64,000 nt of DNA from the NCBI RefSeq assembly GCF_017308975.1, contig NZ_JADWPD010000005.1, positions 295,264-359,263 of the forward strand. The letters run 5' to 3'. The stretch comes from Amycolatopsis sp. MtRt-6 (lineage in GTDB: Bacteria; Actinomycetota; Actinomycetes; Mycobacteriales; Pseudonocardiaceae). The notes under the pieces were generated by a model that worked only from the letters and a program-made list of their open reading frames with translations, was not told where the DNA came from and searched no databases. The position numbers and the translations under genes were made by a program. Each line of letters begins with the position of its first letter. Position 1 is the first letter of the stretch. This document shows positions 18,421 to 25,684 of the stretch, piece by piece.

Positions 18421-19272
18421 TCAGGCCTGCCTCGCGGTCTGGCGCTGCCGCCCGAGGCCGTCGATCTCCAGCTCGATCACGTCGCCGTCGCGCAGGTAGG
18501 GCTTCGGATCGGGCTGCCCGAGCGCGACGCCTTCGGGAGTGCCGGTGTTGATCAGGTCGCCGGGGCGCAGCACCATCACCTGGGACAGGTGGTGGACGAT
18601 CTCGGCGACGCCGAAGATCATGTCCTTGGTCGACGAGTCCTGCTTCTTCTCGCCGTTGATCCACAGCCGCAGGCCGAGGTCCTGGGGATCGGGCACTTCG
18701 CTCGCGGGGATCAGCGCGGGGCCGAGCGGGTTGAAGTTCTCGCACGACTTGCCCTTGTCCCACTGGCCGGCGCGGAACTGCAGCTCGCGCTCGGAGACGT
18801 CGTTCGACACGACGTAGCCGGCGACGTACTCCAGGGCTTCCTCGACGCTCTCGAGGTAGCGGGCGGTCCTGCCGATGACGACACCCAGCTCGACCTCCCA
18901 GTCGGTACTCGTGGAGCCGCGCGGGATGAGGACGTCGTCGCCGGGCCCGACCACGACGTCCGGCGCCTTCATGAAGACGACGGGCTCGGTGGGCGGGGTC
19001 GCGCCGGTCTCCTCGGCGTGGCGGCGGTAGTTCATGCCGATGCAGACGACCTTGCCGGGCTGGGCGATCGGCGGGCCGACGCGCAGGCCGTGGACGTCGG
19101 CTTCCGGCAGCTCGCCGGCGGCGAGCGCGGCGGCGGCCCGCGCGAGCCCGTCCGCGGCGAGGAAGCCGCCGTCGATGTCGGCGGTGAGGCCGCCCAGTTC
19201 GTAGGTCGTGCCGTCGCCGGCCCGCACGAACGGACGCTCACTCCCCGGCTCCCCGAGACGCACAAACTGCAC
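18421..19272 (-). CDS. Fumarylacetoacetate hydrolase family protein, probable 2,4-diketo-3-deoxy-L-fuconate hydrolase
   Basis: 283 residues. The FAH core begins near residue 70 ([14 protein letters not shown]) and contains the metal-ligand region [13 protein letters not shown], then a [19 protein letters not shown] loop and the closing segment [14 protein letters not shown]. In the L-fucose pathway this class cleaves the diketo acid to pyruvate and L-lactate. It is the first gene of the operon, with a GTG start behind GAAGGGA. A perfect ACATCCGATGT palindrome lies 29 bp upstream next to a TATACA hexamer, the likely regulated promoter. Confidence 0.9.
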   Translation of the reverse strand: MQFVRLGEPGSERPFVRAGDGTTYELGGLTADIDGGFLAADGLARAAAALAAGELPEADVHGLRVGPPIAQPGKVVCIGMNYRRHAEETGATPPTEPVVFMKAPDVVVGPGDDVLIPRGSTSTDWEVELGVVIGRTARYLESVEEALEYVAGYVVSNDVSERELQFRAGQWDKGKSCENFNPLGPALIPASEVPDPQDLGLRLWINGEKKQDSSTKDMIFGVAEIVHHLSQVMVLRPGDLINTGTPEGVALGQPDPKPYLRDGDVIELEIDGLGRQRQTARQA

Positions 19273-19301
19273 GGATGTTTCCCTTCACCCACACCGATCA
19301 G

Positions 19302-19312
19302 ACATCCGATGT
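19302..19312. promoter_or_regulatory. Putative operator and promoter of the L-fucose operon
   Basis: A perfect odd palindrome ACATC-C-GATGT. Read on the minus strand it overlaps TATACA, a candidate -10 element, so bound protein would block transcription of the FAH-fucD-SDR-importer genes. The same sequence with one mismatch precedes the FadR-type regulator gene. Confidence 0.55.
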
Positions 19313-19481
19313 ATAGCGCAGTCGTGACCGCCGATCTAGAGGGATCGCCGAAATCGGTGGCAAAATTGGTCGGATCAGTATCGGTGCGCGAGGCAGGTGA
19401 CCACGGCGTGTCACCGATCACAGCCGGAATAGCACCGGCGCACTCCCCGCTGGTCCCGGGTGAGGGAACGAAGGGACGGGC

Positions 19482-20687
19482 ATGACCATCACGGCGGAAC
19501 GTACCGCGCCGAGCCGGCGCACGCAGCTGAAGTTCGTCCTCGTCCTGGGCGGCCTGACCGCTTTCGGGCCGCTGTCGATCGACATGTACCTGCCCGCGCT
19601 GCCGCGGATGGCGGCCGACCTGCACGCGCCGGACAACACGGTGCAGCTGACCCTCAGCGCGTTCATCGTGGGGCTGGCGCTGGGCCAGCTGGTGCTCGGG
19701 CCGCTGTCGGACGCCCTCGGCCGCCGCGGCCCGCTGCTCGCCGGGCTGGTGCTGTACGTCGTGGGCTCGGTGCTGTGCGCGGTGAGCCCGGACGCGTGGC
19801 TGCTGGTCGCGGCGAGGTTCGTGCAGTCCCTCGGCGCGGCGGCGGGCATCGTGATCGCGCGCGCGACGGTGCGGGACCTGTTCGAAGGCACCGCGATGAC
19901 GAAGTTCTTCTCGACGTTGATGCTGGTCAGCGGCCTGGCCCCGATCCTGGCCCCGCTGATCGGCGGGCAGCTGCTGAACTGGACGTCGTGGCGCGGGGTG
20001 TTCGTCGTGCTGACGGCGTTCGGCGCGCTGCTGCTGGCCGTGGTGGCGTTCTTCCTGCCGGAGCCCTCGCCCGCGCGCTCGCCGCTGCGGCTCGGCCGGG
20101 TGATGCGCACCTACGGGCGGCTGGCGCTGGACCGGTCGTTCGCCGGGTACGCGCTGGCGTCGGGGCTGCTGTTCGCGTCGATGTTCGCCTACATCTCGGG
20201 GTCGTCGTTCGCGTTGCAGGGCGTGTACGGGTTGAGCCCGCAGGCCTACAGCGTGGTGTTCGGGGTGAACGGCGTCGGGATCGTGCTGGCGGGCCAGCTC
20301 AACGGCCGCCTGGTGGGCCGGGTGCGCGAACGCACGCTGCTGTTGTCCGGGCTCCTGCTCGGCGTGGCGGGCGGGGCTTCCGCGCTGGCGTCGGCGTTCT
20401 TCCGGGCGCCGCTGGCCCTGCTGCTGGTGTCGCTGTTCCTGCTGGTGTCGAGCCTCGGCCTGGTGATGCCGAACGCGAGTTCCCTGGCGCTGGCGTCGCA
20501 CGCCCGCTCGGCGGGGGCGGCTTCGGCGTTGCTGGGGGTCCTGCAGTTCGCGGTGGGGGCCGTGGCGACGCCGCTGGTGGGGCTGGGCGGGCCGGGGACG
20601 GCGGTGCCGATGGCCGCGACCATGGCGGGGTTCGCCGTGCTGGCGCTGGTGGCTTACCTGGTCCTGGCCCGCGAATTCAGTTCCTGA
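19482..20687 (+). CDS. Bcr/CflA family multidrug efflux MFS transporter
   Basis: 401 residues, twelve hydrophobic segments. The first helix carries the family signature PLSIDMYLPALPRMAADL; the loop LGQLVLGPLSDALGRRGPLL is the MFS motif A, and the fourth helix has a basic residue in a RFVQSLGAAAGIVIARA context typical of DHA1 drug:proton antiporters. An AAGGGACGG site precedes the ATG. It is monocistronic and convergent with the small helical protein gene, overlapping it by 11 bp. The drug specificity cannot be read from sequence. Confidence 0.9.
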   Translation: MTITAERTAPSRRTQLKFVLVLGGLTAFGPLSIDMYLPALPRMAADLHAPDNTVQLTLSAFIVGLALGQLVLGPLSDALGRRGPLLAGLVLYVVGSVLCAVSPDAWLLVAARFVQSLGAAAGIVIARATVRDLFEGTAMTKFFSTLMLVSGLAPILAPLIGGQLLNWTSWRGVFVVLTAFGALLLAVVAFFLPEPSPARSPLRLGRVMRTYGRLALDRSFAGYALASGLLFASMFAYISGSSFALQGVYGLSPQAYSVVFGVNGVGIVLAGQLNGRLVGRVRERTLLLSGLLLGVAGGASALASAFFRAPLALLLVSLFLLVSSLGLVMPNASSLALASHARSAGAASALLGVLQFAVGAVATPLVGLGGPGTAVPMAATMAGFAVLALVAYLVLAREFSS

Positions 20688-20931
20688 GGAGGCGCTCCAG
20701 CTCGTCGCCCGCCGGTTCGTGGCCGGCGTCGGCGATGCGCTGCAGCTCCAGGAGGTCCTTCGCGGCCACCGCGCGGCGGGTGAGCAGTTCGCCGGCCCGG
20801 TCGCAGCCTTCGTCCAGCAGCTCGCTCAGCTCCTCGACGTCGCCGCGGGTGTCGGCGAGGTCGGCCAGGCGGTCCAGTGCCGTTTCGTTGCCCTCGTCGG
20901 CCAGGGCGCGCAGGGTGTCGTGATCGGCCAT
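20677..20931 (-). CDS. Small helical repeat protein, divergent from MerR
   Basis: 84 residues, acidic, all-helical by composition, with loosely repeated LADEGNETALDRLADLADTRGD-type segments of about 22 residues that resemble short helix-turn-helix solenoid units. There are no cysteines, membrane segments or signal peptide. It is divergent from a MerR-family gene, and the 54-bp gap contains a perfect MerR-type palindrome, so this is probably the regulator's target. The function is not recognised. Confidence 0.65.
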   Translation of the reverse strand: MADHDTLRALADEGNETALDRLADLADTRGDVEELSELLDEGCDRAGELLTRRAVAAKDLLELQRIADAGHEPAGDELERLLRN

Positions 20932-20947
20932 GGGGCCAGCTTGCACC

Positions 20948-20964
20948 CTTGCCCCTGGGGCAAG
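20948..20964. promoter_or_regulatory. MerR-type operator palindrome
   Basis: CTTGCCCC-t-GGGGCAAG is a perfect 8-bp inverted repeat. On the minus strand a TTGACC hexamer lies immediately upstream and is followed 18 bases later by TGCAAG, the stretched spacing typical of MerR-controlled promoters. It sits between the divergent merR and small helical protein genes. Confidence 0.65.
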
Positions 20965-20985
20965 GTCAAGTGCGACGATGGCCGG

Positions 20986-21729
20986 GTGCTCACCATCGGA
21001 CAGCTCGCCGGGTACGCCCGCGTGACCACCAAGACGATCCGCGTCTACCACGCGAAAGGCCTGCTCCCCGAGCCGGCGCGGGACGCGTCCGGCTACCGCC
21101 GCTACCGCGCCGCCGACGCCGTCGAACTCATCAAGATCCGCACGCTCGCCGAGGCCGGCGTGCCGCTGGCCCGCATCCGCGAACTGCGCTCGGGCGATGG
21201 GCTCGCCGCCGCGCTGCGGCAGATCGACGACGACCTCGCCGCGCGGATCGACGGCTTGCGGGCCACCCGCGAACGCCTTCGCCGGCTCGCCGACGGCCGG
21301 CTCTCGCCGCTGCCGGACGCCGTCGTGGCCTACCTCGACCGGCTGCCCGGCCTCGGGTTCAGCGAACGCTGGGTGGCGCTGCAGAACGACCTGTGGATCC
21401 TCGTGTTCGCCACCCACCCGGAGACAGCGCACCGGAACTTCCGCGACCAGGCCGCGATGCTCGACGACCCGGCGCTGCTGTCGCTGATCCTCGAGTACGA
21501 CCGGCTGCACGACGCCGACCCGCACGACCCGCGCGTCGACGCGCTCGCCGGGAAAATCGCCGAGGCGACCCGAGTGCGCTACGGCTCCGAGCTGCCCGCG
21601 TACGACGAGGGCTCGGCGATCCCGGCGCTGGTGCAGGGCGCGGTGAACGCGTCGGCCCCGGCCTGGCGGCGGCTCGACGCGCTCCTGCGGGACCGGCTCA
21701 GGCCAGGGACGCCAGGTCGGCCGTCCTGA
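20986..21729 (+). CDS. MerR family transcriptional regulator
   Basis: 247 residues. The N-terminal MerR winged helix (LTIGQLAGYARVTTKTIRVY, then GLLPEPARDASGYRRYRAADAVELI) is complete and followed by the dimerisation coil (about 75-115). The ~130-residue C-terminal domain has no cysteines or obvious metal site and resembles TipAS-like or uncharacterised effector domains. The GTG start is required by frame; a nearby ATG at 20978 is out of frame. It probably acts on the palindrome in its own promoter region and on the divergent small gene. Confidence 0.88.
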   Translation: MLTIGQLAGYARVTTKTIRVYHAKGLLPEPARDASGYRRYRAADAVELIKIRTLAEAGVPLARIRELRSGDGLAAALRQIDDDLAARIDGLRATRERLRRLADGRLSPLPDAVVAYLDRLPGLGFSERWVALQNDLWILVFATHPETAHRNFRDQAAMLDDPALLSLILEYDRLHDADPHDPRVDALAGKIAEATRVRYGSELPAYDEGSAIPALVQGAVNASAPAWRRLDALLRDRLRPGTPGRPS

Positions 21730-22921
21730 GCTGGTCCGCCGTCACCTTCGCGCGGCCGTCGACCAGTGCTCCCAGCGCGTCGCCGTCGTCCCACATGTTC
21801 ACGTTCATCGCCGCCGCCACCTCGCCGTCGCGCAGCCAGAACGCCGTGAACTCGCGGGCGGCCAGGTCGCCGCGGACCACCAGCTCGTCCGCCGCCGGGT
21901 CGGCGAGGCCGCGGTACTCGCAGCCCAGGTCGTACTGGTCGGTGAAGAAGTAGGGCGACGCCAGGAAAGGCTCGTTGTCCCCCAGCAGGTTCCGCGCCAC
22001 GTGCGTGCCCTGGTCCTTCGCGTTCGCCCAGTGCTCGACGCGGACGCGGCGGCCGAAGCGGGGGTGGAAGTGGGCGGCGATGTCACCCACCGCGTAGACG
22101 TCCGGGGCCGCCGTGCGGAGGCCCGCGTCCACGGCCACCCCGCCGTCGTCGGCGAGTTCCAGGCCCGCCGCGTGGGCCAGCTCCACCCGCGGGGCCGCGC
22201 CGGCCGCGACCAGGACCACGTCCGCCGTCAGCTCTTCGCCGCCGCCGAGCCGGACGCCGCGGACGCCGTCCGGGCCGCCCAGGATCTCCGTGACCTGCTC
22301 GCCCAGGCGGTACCGCACGCCGTTCGCGACGTGCAGGTCGCGGAACACGCCGCCGACCGTCTCGCCGACCACGTTCGCCAGGGGCACCGGTACCGGGTCG
22401 ACGACCGTCACCTCCGCGTTGTGCGTGCGGGCCGCCGCGGCCGCTTCGCAGCCGATCCAGCCGGCGCCGACGATCAGCACGCGCTCCGCCGCCGCGAACG
22501 CCGAACGCAGCTTGAGCGCGTCGTCGAGGGTGCGCAGCGTGTACAGCCCGGGCAGGTCGCCGCCGGGCACCGGCAGCCGGCGCGGCCGGGAGCCGGTCGC
22601 CAGCACCAGCCGGTCGTAGTGGTGTTCGCCGCCCGCGTCGTCGAGCACCAGCCGGGCGCCGAGCTCGATCCGGGTCGCCGTGACGCCGGAGGCGAAGCTG
22701 ATGTCCTTCTCGGCGTAGAACTTCTCTTCGTGCACCCAGTCGGGCTCGTCGGCGTTGCCCAGCAGCACGCCCTTCGACAGCGGTGGCAGTTCGTACGGGC
22801 GGTGGGAATCCGCGCCCAGCAGCAGGATTTCGCCGCTGTAACCGCGTTCTCGCACCGCGGCCGCCGCGGATGCCCCACCGAGGCCCGCACCGACGATGAC
22901 GATCTTCCGCGGTTCCGACAT
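21698..22921 (-). CDS. FAD-dependent oxidoreductase, ferredoxin reductase-like
   Basis: 407 residues. An N-terminal FAD motif VIVGAGLGGASAAAAVRERG, a central NAD(P)H motif VLIVGAGWIGCEAAAAAR, and the second FAD motif TAAPDVYAVGDIAAHFHP give the pyridine nucleotide-disulfide reductase fold without a redox CxxC; the last ~85 residues match the Reductase_C domain. Such proteins reduce ferredoxins serving P450s or ring dioxygenases. No ferredoxin or P450 gene is adjacent in this window. The start at 22921 is chosen because the FAD motif begins eight residues later. It overlaps the 3' end of merR by 32 bp, convergently. Confidence 0.9.
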   Translation of the reverse strand: MSEPRKIVIVGAGLGGASAAAAVRERGYSGEILLLGADSHRPYELPPLSKGVLLGNADEPDWVHEEKFYAEKDISFASGVTATRIELGARLVLDDAGGEHHYDRLVLATGSRPRRLPVPGGDLPGLYTLRTLDDALKLRSAFAAAERVLIVGAGWIGCEAAAAARTHNAEVTVVDPVPVPLANVVGETVGGVFRDLHVANGVRYRLGEQVTEILGGPDGVRGVRLGGGEELTADVVLVAAGAAPRVELAHAAGLELADDGGVAVDAGLRTAAPDVYAVGDIAAHFHPRFGRRVRVEHWANAKDQGTHVARNLLGDNEPFLASPYFFTDQYDLGCEYRGLADPAADELVVRGDLAAREFTAFWLRDGEVAAAMNVNMWDDGDALGALVDGRAKVTADQLRTADLASLA

Positions 22922-23126
22922 CCCTACCTCCCAGTGACGGCTGCTGGTCCGGACGCTACTGGAGATCCGGCCGCGCCACGACCCGTGACGTACGCCGAAA
23001 ATCCGCAAAGCGCAAGACAAAACCCGCGAGTAGGCAGATCGGGTGAACGCGCGTCATAGCATCGCCGGGGTCCGCTCCCACCCTCGCACGGAGCACGACC
23101 ACGACAAGGAAGCGAGGGCGGCGACC

Positions 23127-23327
23127 ATGAGTCGGGGCGAGTGGTCGATCGGCTGCCGGGATCTGGCCGGCAGGCGCAGGGACGTGACGGTGTTCGTCAG
23201 CAACGACAAGGTGGTGCTGGTCGCGCCGCCGGGTGAAGCGGCGGTGCTCGGGCCGCTCGACGTCGGACGGCTGCGGGCCGCCCTGCGGGACGCCGTCGTG
23301 GCGACGGCGGACGAAAACGAAAGCTGA
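23127..23327 (+). CDS. Conserved hypothetical small protein
   Basis: 66 residues: GEWSIGCRDLAGRRRDVTVFV, then VVLVAPPGEAAVLGPLDVGRLRAALRDAV. It looks like a compact beta-strand pair plus helix and is cytoplasmic. The pattern resembles small proteins seen in Pseudonocardiaceae genomes, but no function is known to me. An ATG at 23127 is taken over the upstream in-frame ATG at 23043 because the extra 28 residues look like untranslated leader. Confidence 0.6.
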   Translation: MSRGEWSIGCRDLAGRRRDVTVFVSNDKVVLVAPPGEAAVLGPLDVGRLRAALRDAVVATADENES

Positions 23328-23338
23328 CAACTACCGTT

Positions 23339-23354
23339 CCTACTTTTCAGTAGG
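23339..23354. promoter_or_regulatory. Putative TetR-type operator before acyl reductase gene
   Basis: CCTACT-tttc-AGTAGG, a perfect 6-bp inverted repeat, sits 33 bp before the ATG of the SDR fusion gene and overlaps the TAGGTT/TAGAGT -10 candidates. Spaced ACT/AGT repeats of this kind are typical of TetR-family regulators of lipid genes. No TetR gene is nearby. Confidence 0.5.
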
Positions 23355-23386
23355 TTAGAGTCGGGCCCGACGAGAAGGGACCGGCC

Positions 23387-25366
23387 ATGACGACCTACTT
23401 CGTGACGGGCGCGACGGGCTTCATCGGAAAACGCCTGGTCGCGCGGCTGCTCCGGCGGCCCGAGACGTCCGCGGTGTACGCGCTGGTGCGGGAGACGTCC
23501 CGCGAGCGCCTGGCCGGCCTGGCGCGCGACTGGCCGGACGCGGACAAGCTGCACCCGGTGCTCGGCGACCTCACCGAACCGCGGCTCGGCGTCGATGCCG
23601 CGCAGTTGCCCCGCCTCGACCACGTCGTCCACCTGGGCGCGATCTACGACCTCACCGCCGGCGAAGAGGCCAACCGGCGTGCCAACGTCGAGGGCACCCG
23701 GCACCTCCTGGCCTTCGCCGCCGCGGCGCGGGCCGGGCTGGTGCACCACGTGTCGTCGATCGCCGTCGCCGGCGACCACGCCGGGCGGTTCACCGAAGCC
23801 GACTTCGACCTCGGCCAGCACTTCGGCTCGCCGTACCACGCGACGAAGTTCGAGGCCGAGAAGCTCGTCCGCGAACAGTCCCTGCCCTTCCGCGTCTACC
23901 GGCCCTCGGCCGTCGTCGGCGACTCGCGCACCGGCGAAATGGACAAGGTCGACGGGCCCTACTACTTCCTGCCCGCCATCTCGCGGCTGGCGGCCCTGCC
24001 GCGCCGCCTCCCGCTGGCCTCCCTCGACCTCGGCGCGACGAACCTGGTGCCGGTGGACTACGTCGTCGAGGCGATGGAACACCTGATGCACCGCGACGCG
24101 CCGACGGGAACGACGTACCACCTCGCCGCCGCGCGCCCGCAGTCGCTGAACTCCGTCTACAACGCCTTCGCGCGGGCCGCCGGCGGGCCGGCGATCCGGG
24201 CCGTGCTGCCGGAGAAGCCGTCCGGCGCCCTCCGGCGGGCCGGCACCCGGCTCGCGCACGCGGCCGCGGCCGGGATCGACCGCGTGCCGGGCGGCCGGGG
24301 CGCCCGCGCGGCCGTCCTGGCGGAGCTGGGCATCCCCCTGGCCGTGCTGCCGCACCTGACCATGGACGTCGTCTTCGACACCGCCCGCACCACGACGGCG
24401 TTGTTCGGCAGCGGCATCGAGCTCCCCGAGCTGCGGGACTACGCGGCGCCGCTCTACCGGTACTGGCGGGCCCACCTCGACCCCGACCGCGCCCGCCGCA
24501 CCCACGGCCTGGCCGGGCGGACCGTGCTGGTCACCGGCGCGTCCTCCGGGATCGGCCGGGCGTCGGCGCTCGCCGTGGCGCGCAAGGGCGCGAAGGTGAT
24601 CCTGGTGGCCCGCCGCGCCGACGAACTGGCCCAGGTGCGCGAGGAGATCGTCGCGGCGGGCGGCACGGCCGCGGCGTACCCGTGCGACCTCACCGACGGC
24701 GACGCCGTCGACGCGCTGGTCAAGGACGTGCTCGGCGACCACGGCGCGGTGGACGTGCTGGTGAACAACGCCGGCCGGTCGATCCGGCGCTCGGTTTCGC
24801 TGTCCACGCAGCGGTTCCACGACTTCGAGCGCACGATGGCGATCAACTACTTCGGGCCGGTGCGGCTGGTCCTCGGCTTCCTGCCGTCGATGGCCGCGCG
24901 CCGGTTCGGCCACGTCGTCAACGTGACGACCCAGGGCCTGCAGACCGACACCCCGCGCTTTTCCGCCTACCTGGCCTCGAAGGCGGCGCTGGAGGAGTTC
25001 GGGCTGACGGCCGGGCGCGAGACGCTTTCGGACGGCGTCACGTTCACGTCGGTGCGGATGCCGCTGGTGCGGACACCGATGATCGCGCCGACCGGCTACC
25101 GCGGAATCCCGTCCAGCAGCCCGGAACGCGCCGCGGCGCTGGTGGTGAAGGCGTGCGAGGAACGGCCGGAGATCTTGAGCCTCCCCGAAGGCCGCGCCGC
25201 CGAGCTGGCGACGCTCGCCGCGCCGAAGCTCGCCCGGTTCGCCGCGCACCTGGCCTACCGCGCGATGCCGGAGTCCGCGCCCGAGGCCCGCGAGCTGCCC
25301 GGCCGATCCGCGCCGGCGTCGGTCGCGGCGGCGGTGACCCGCCTCATCTGGCGCCGTCGTGCGTGA
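23387..25366 (+). CDS. Two-domain SDR fusion, AcrA1-like fatty acyl-CoA reductase
   Basis: 659 residues with two Rossmann domains. Residues 1-~370 are an extended SDR / NAD_binding_4 reductase (TGATGFIGKRLVARLL, HLGAIYDLT, and YHATKFEAEKLV with the catalytic Tyr/Lys). Residues ~380-659 are a classical SDR (VTGASSGIGRA, NNAGRSI, and YLASKAALEEF with Tyr/Lys). This layout and length match mycobacterial AcrA1 (Rv3391), which reduces acyl-CoA or fatty aldehydes for wax or cell-envelope lipid synthesis. It is monocistronic, with a palindromic operator upstream and a strong hairpin downstream. Confidence 0.87.
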   Translation: MTTYFVTGATGFIGKRLVARLLRRPETSAVYALVRETSRERLAGLARDWPDADKLHPVLGDLTEPRLGVDAAQLPRLDHVVHLGAIYDLTAGEEANRRANVEGTRHLLAFAAAARAGLVHHVSSIAVAGDHAGRFTEADFDLGQHFGSPYHATKFEAEKLVREQSLPFRVYRPSAVVGDSRTGEMDKVDGPYYFLPAISRLAALPRRLPLASLDLGATNLVPVDYVVEAMEHLMHRDAPTGTTYHLAAARPQSLNSVYNAFARAAGGPAIRAVLPEKPSGALRRAGTRLAHAAAAGIDRVPGGRGARAAVLAELGIPLAVLPHLTMDVVFDTARTTTALFGSGIELPELRDYAAPLYRYWRAHLDPDRARRTHGLAGRTVLVTGASSGIGRASALAVARKGAKVILVARRADELAQVREEIVAAGGTAAAYPCDLTDGDAVDALVKDVLGDHGAVDVLVNNAGRSIRRSVSLSTQRFHDFERTMAINYFGPVRLVLGFLPSMAARRFGHVVNVTTQGLQTDTPRFSAYLASKAALEEFGLTAGRETLSDGVTFTSVRMPLVRTPMIAPTGYRGIPSSSPERAAALVVKACEERPEILSLPEGRAAELATLAAPKLARFAAHLAYRAMPESAPEARELPGRSAPASVAAAVTRLIWRRRA

Positions 25367-25684
25367 TTCCCGCGAATTCCGCCGAAACAGTGGCAGACAC
25401 GCGAGGGTACTTCTACCCTCGCGCGAGTCCCGTACACCCGTGCGGGACGCCACTGGGGAGTAACTGGGGAGTTCGGAATGCCGGAAAACAGCACTGGGCA
25501 CCGCCGCGCCGTGAGCGACCAGACGGCCGCGATCGGCACCGCGAGGCACACCCGCGGCTGACGGCCGCGTGACCGCCGCCCCGGGCGGGCCGCCGGCTCT
25601 CCCGTGGTGGCGTTCACGCCGGTGATCGCCCCGGCCGCTACCATCGCTTCCCGGGTGTGGTCGGGAGCGGAAGGCGGACGCGGC
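25367..25684. other. 318-bp intergenic region
   Basis: It contains a perfect terminator hairpin (25400-25423), a direct repeat CTGGGGAGT at about 25454-25473, a possible 27-codon reading frame behind GGGGAGTTCGG, and a TACCAT -10-like hexamer around 25640 serving the next gene. No RNA gene was recognised. Confidence 0.5.
25400..25423 (+). terminator. Terminator of acyl reductase gene
   Basis: A perfect 10-bp stem (25400-25409 with 25414-25423) closed by a CTTC tetraloop, 34 bp after the stop codon. No U-tract. Confidence 0.75.
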
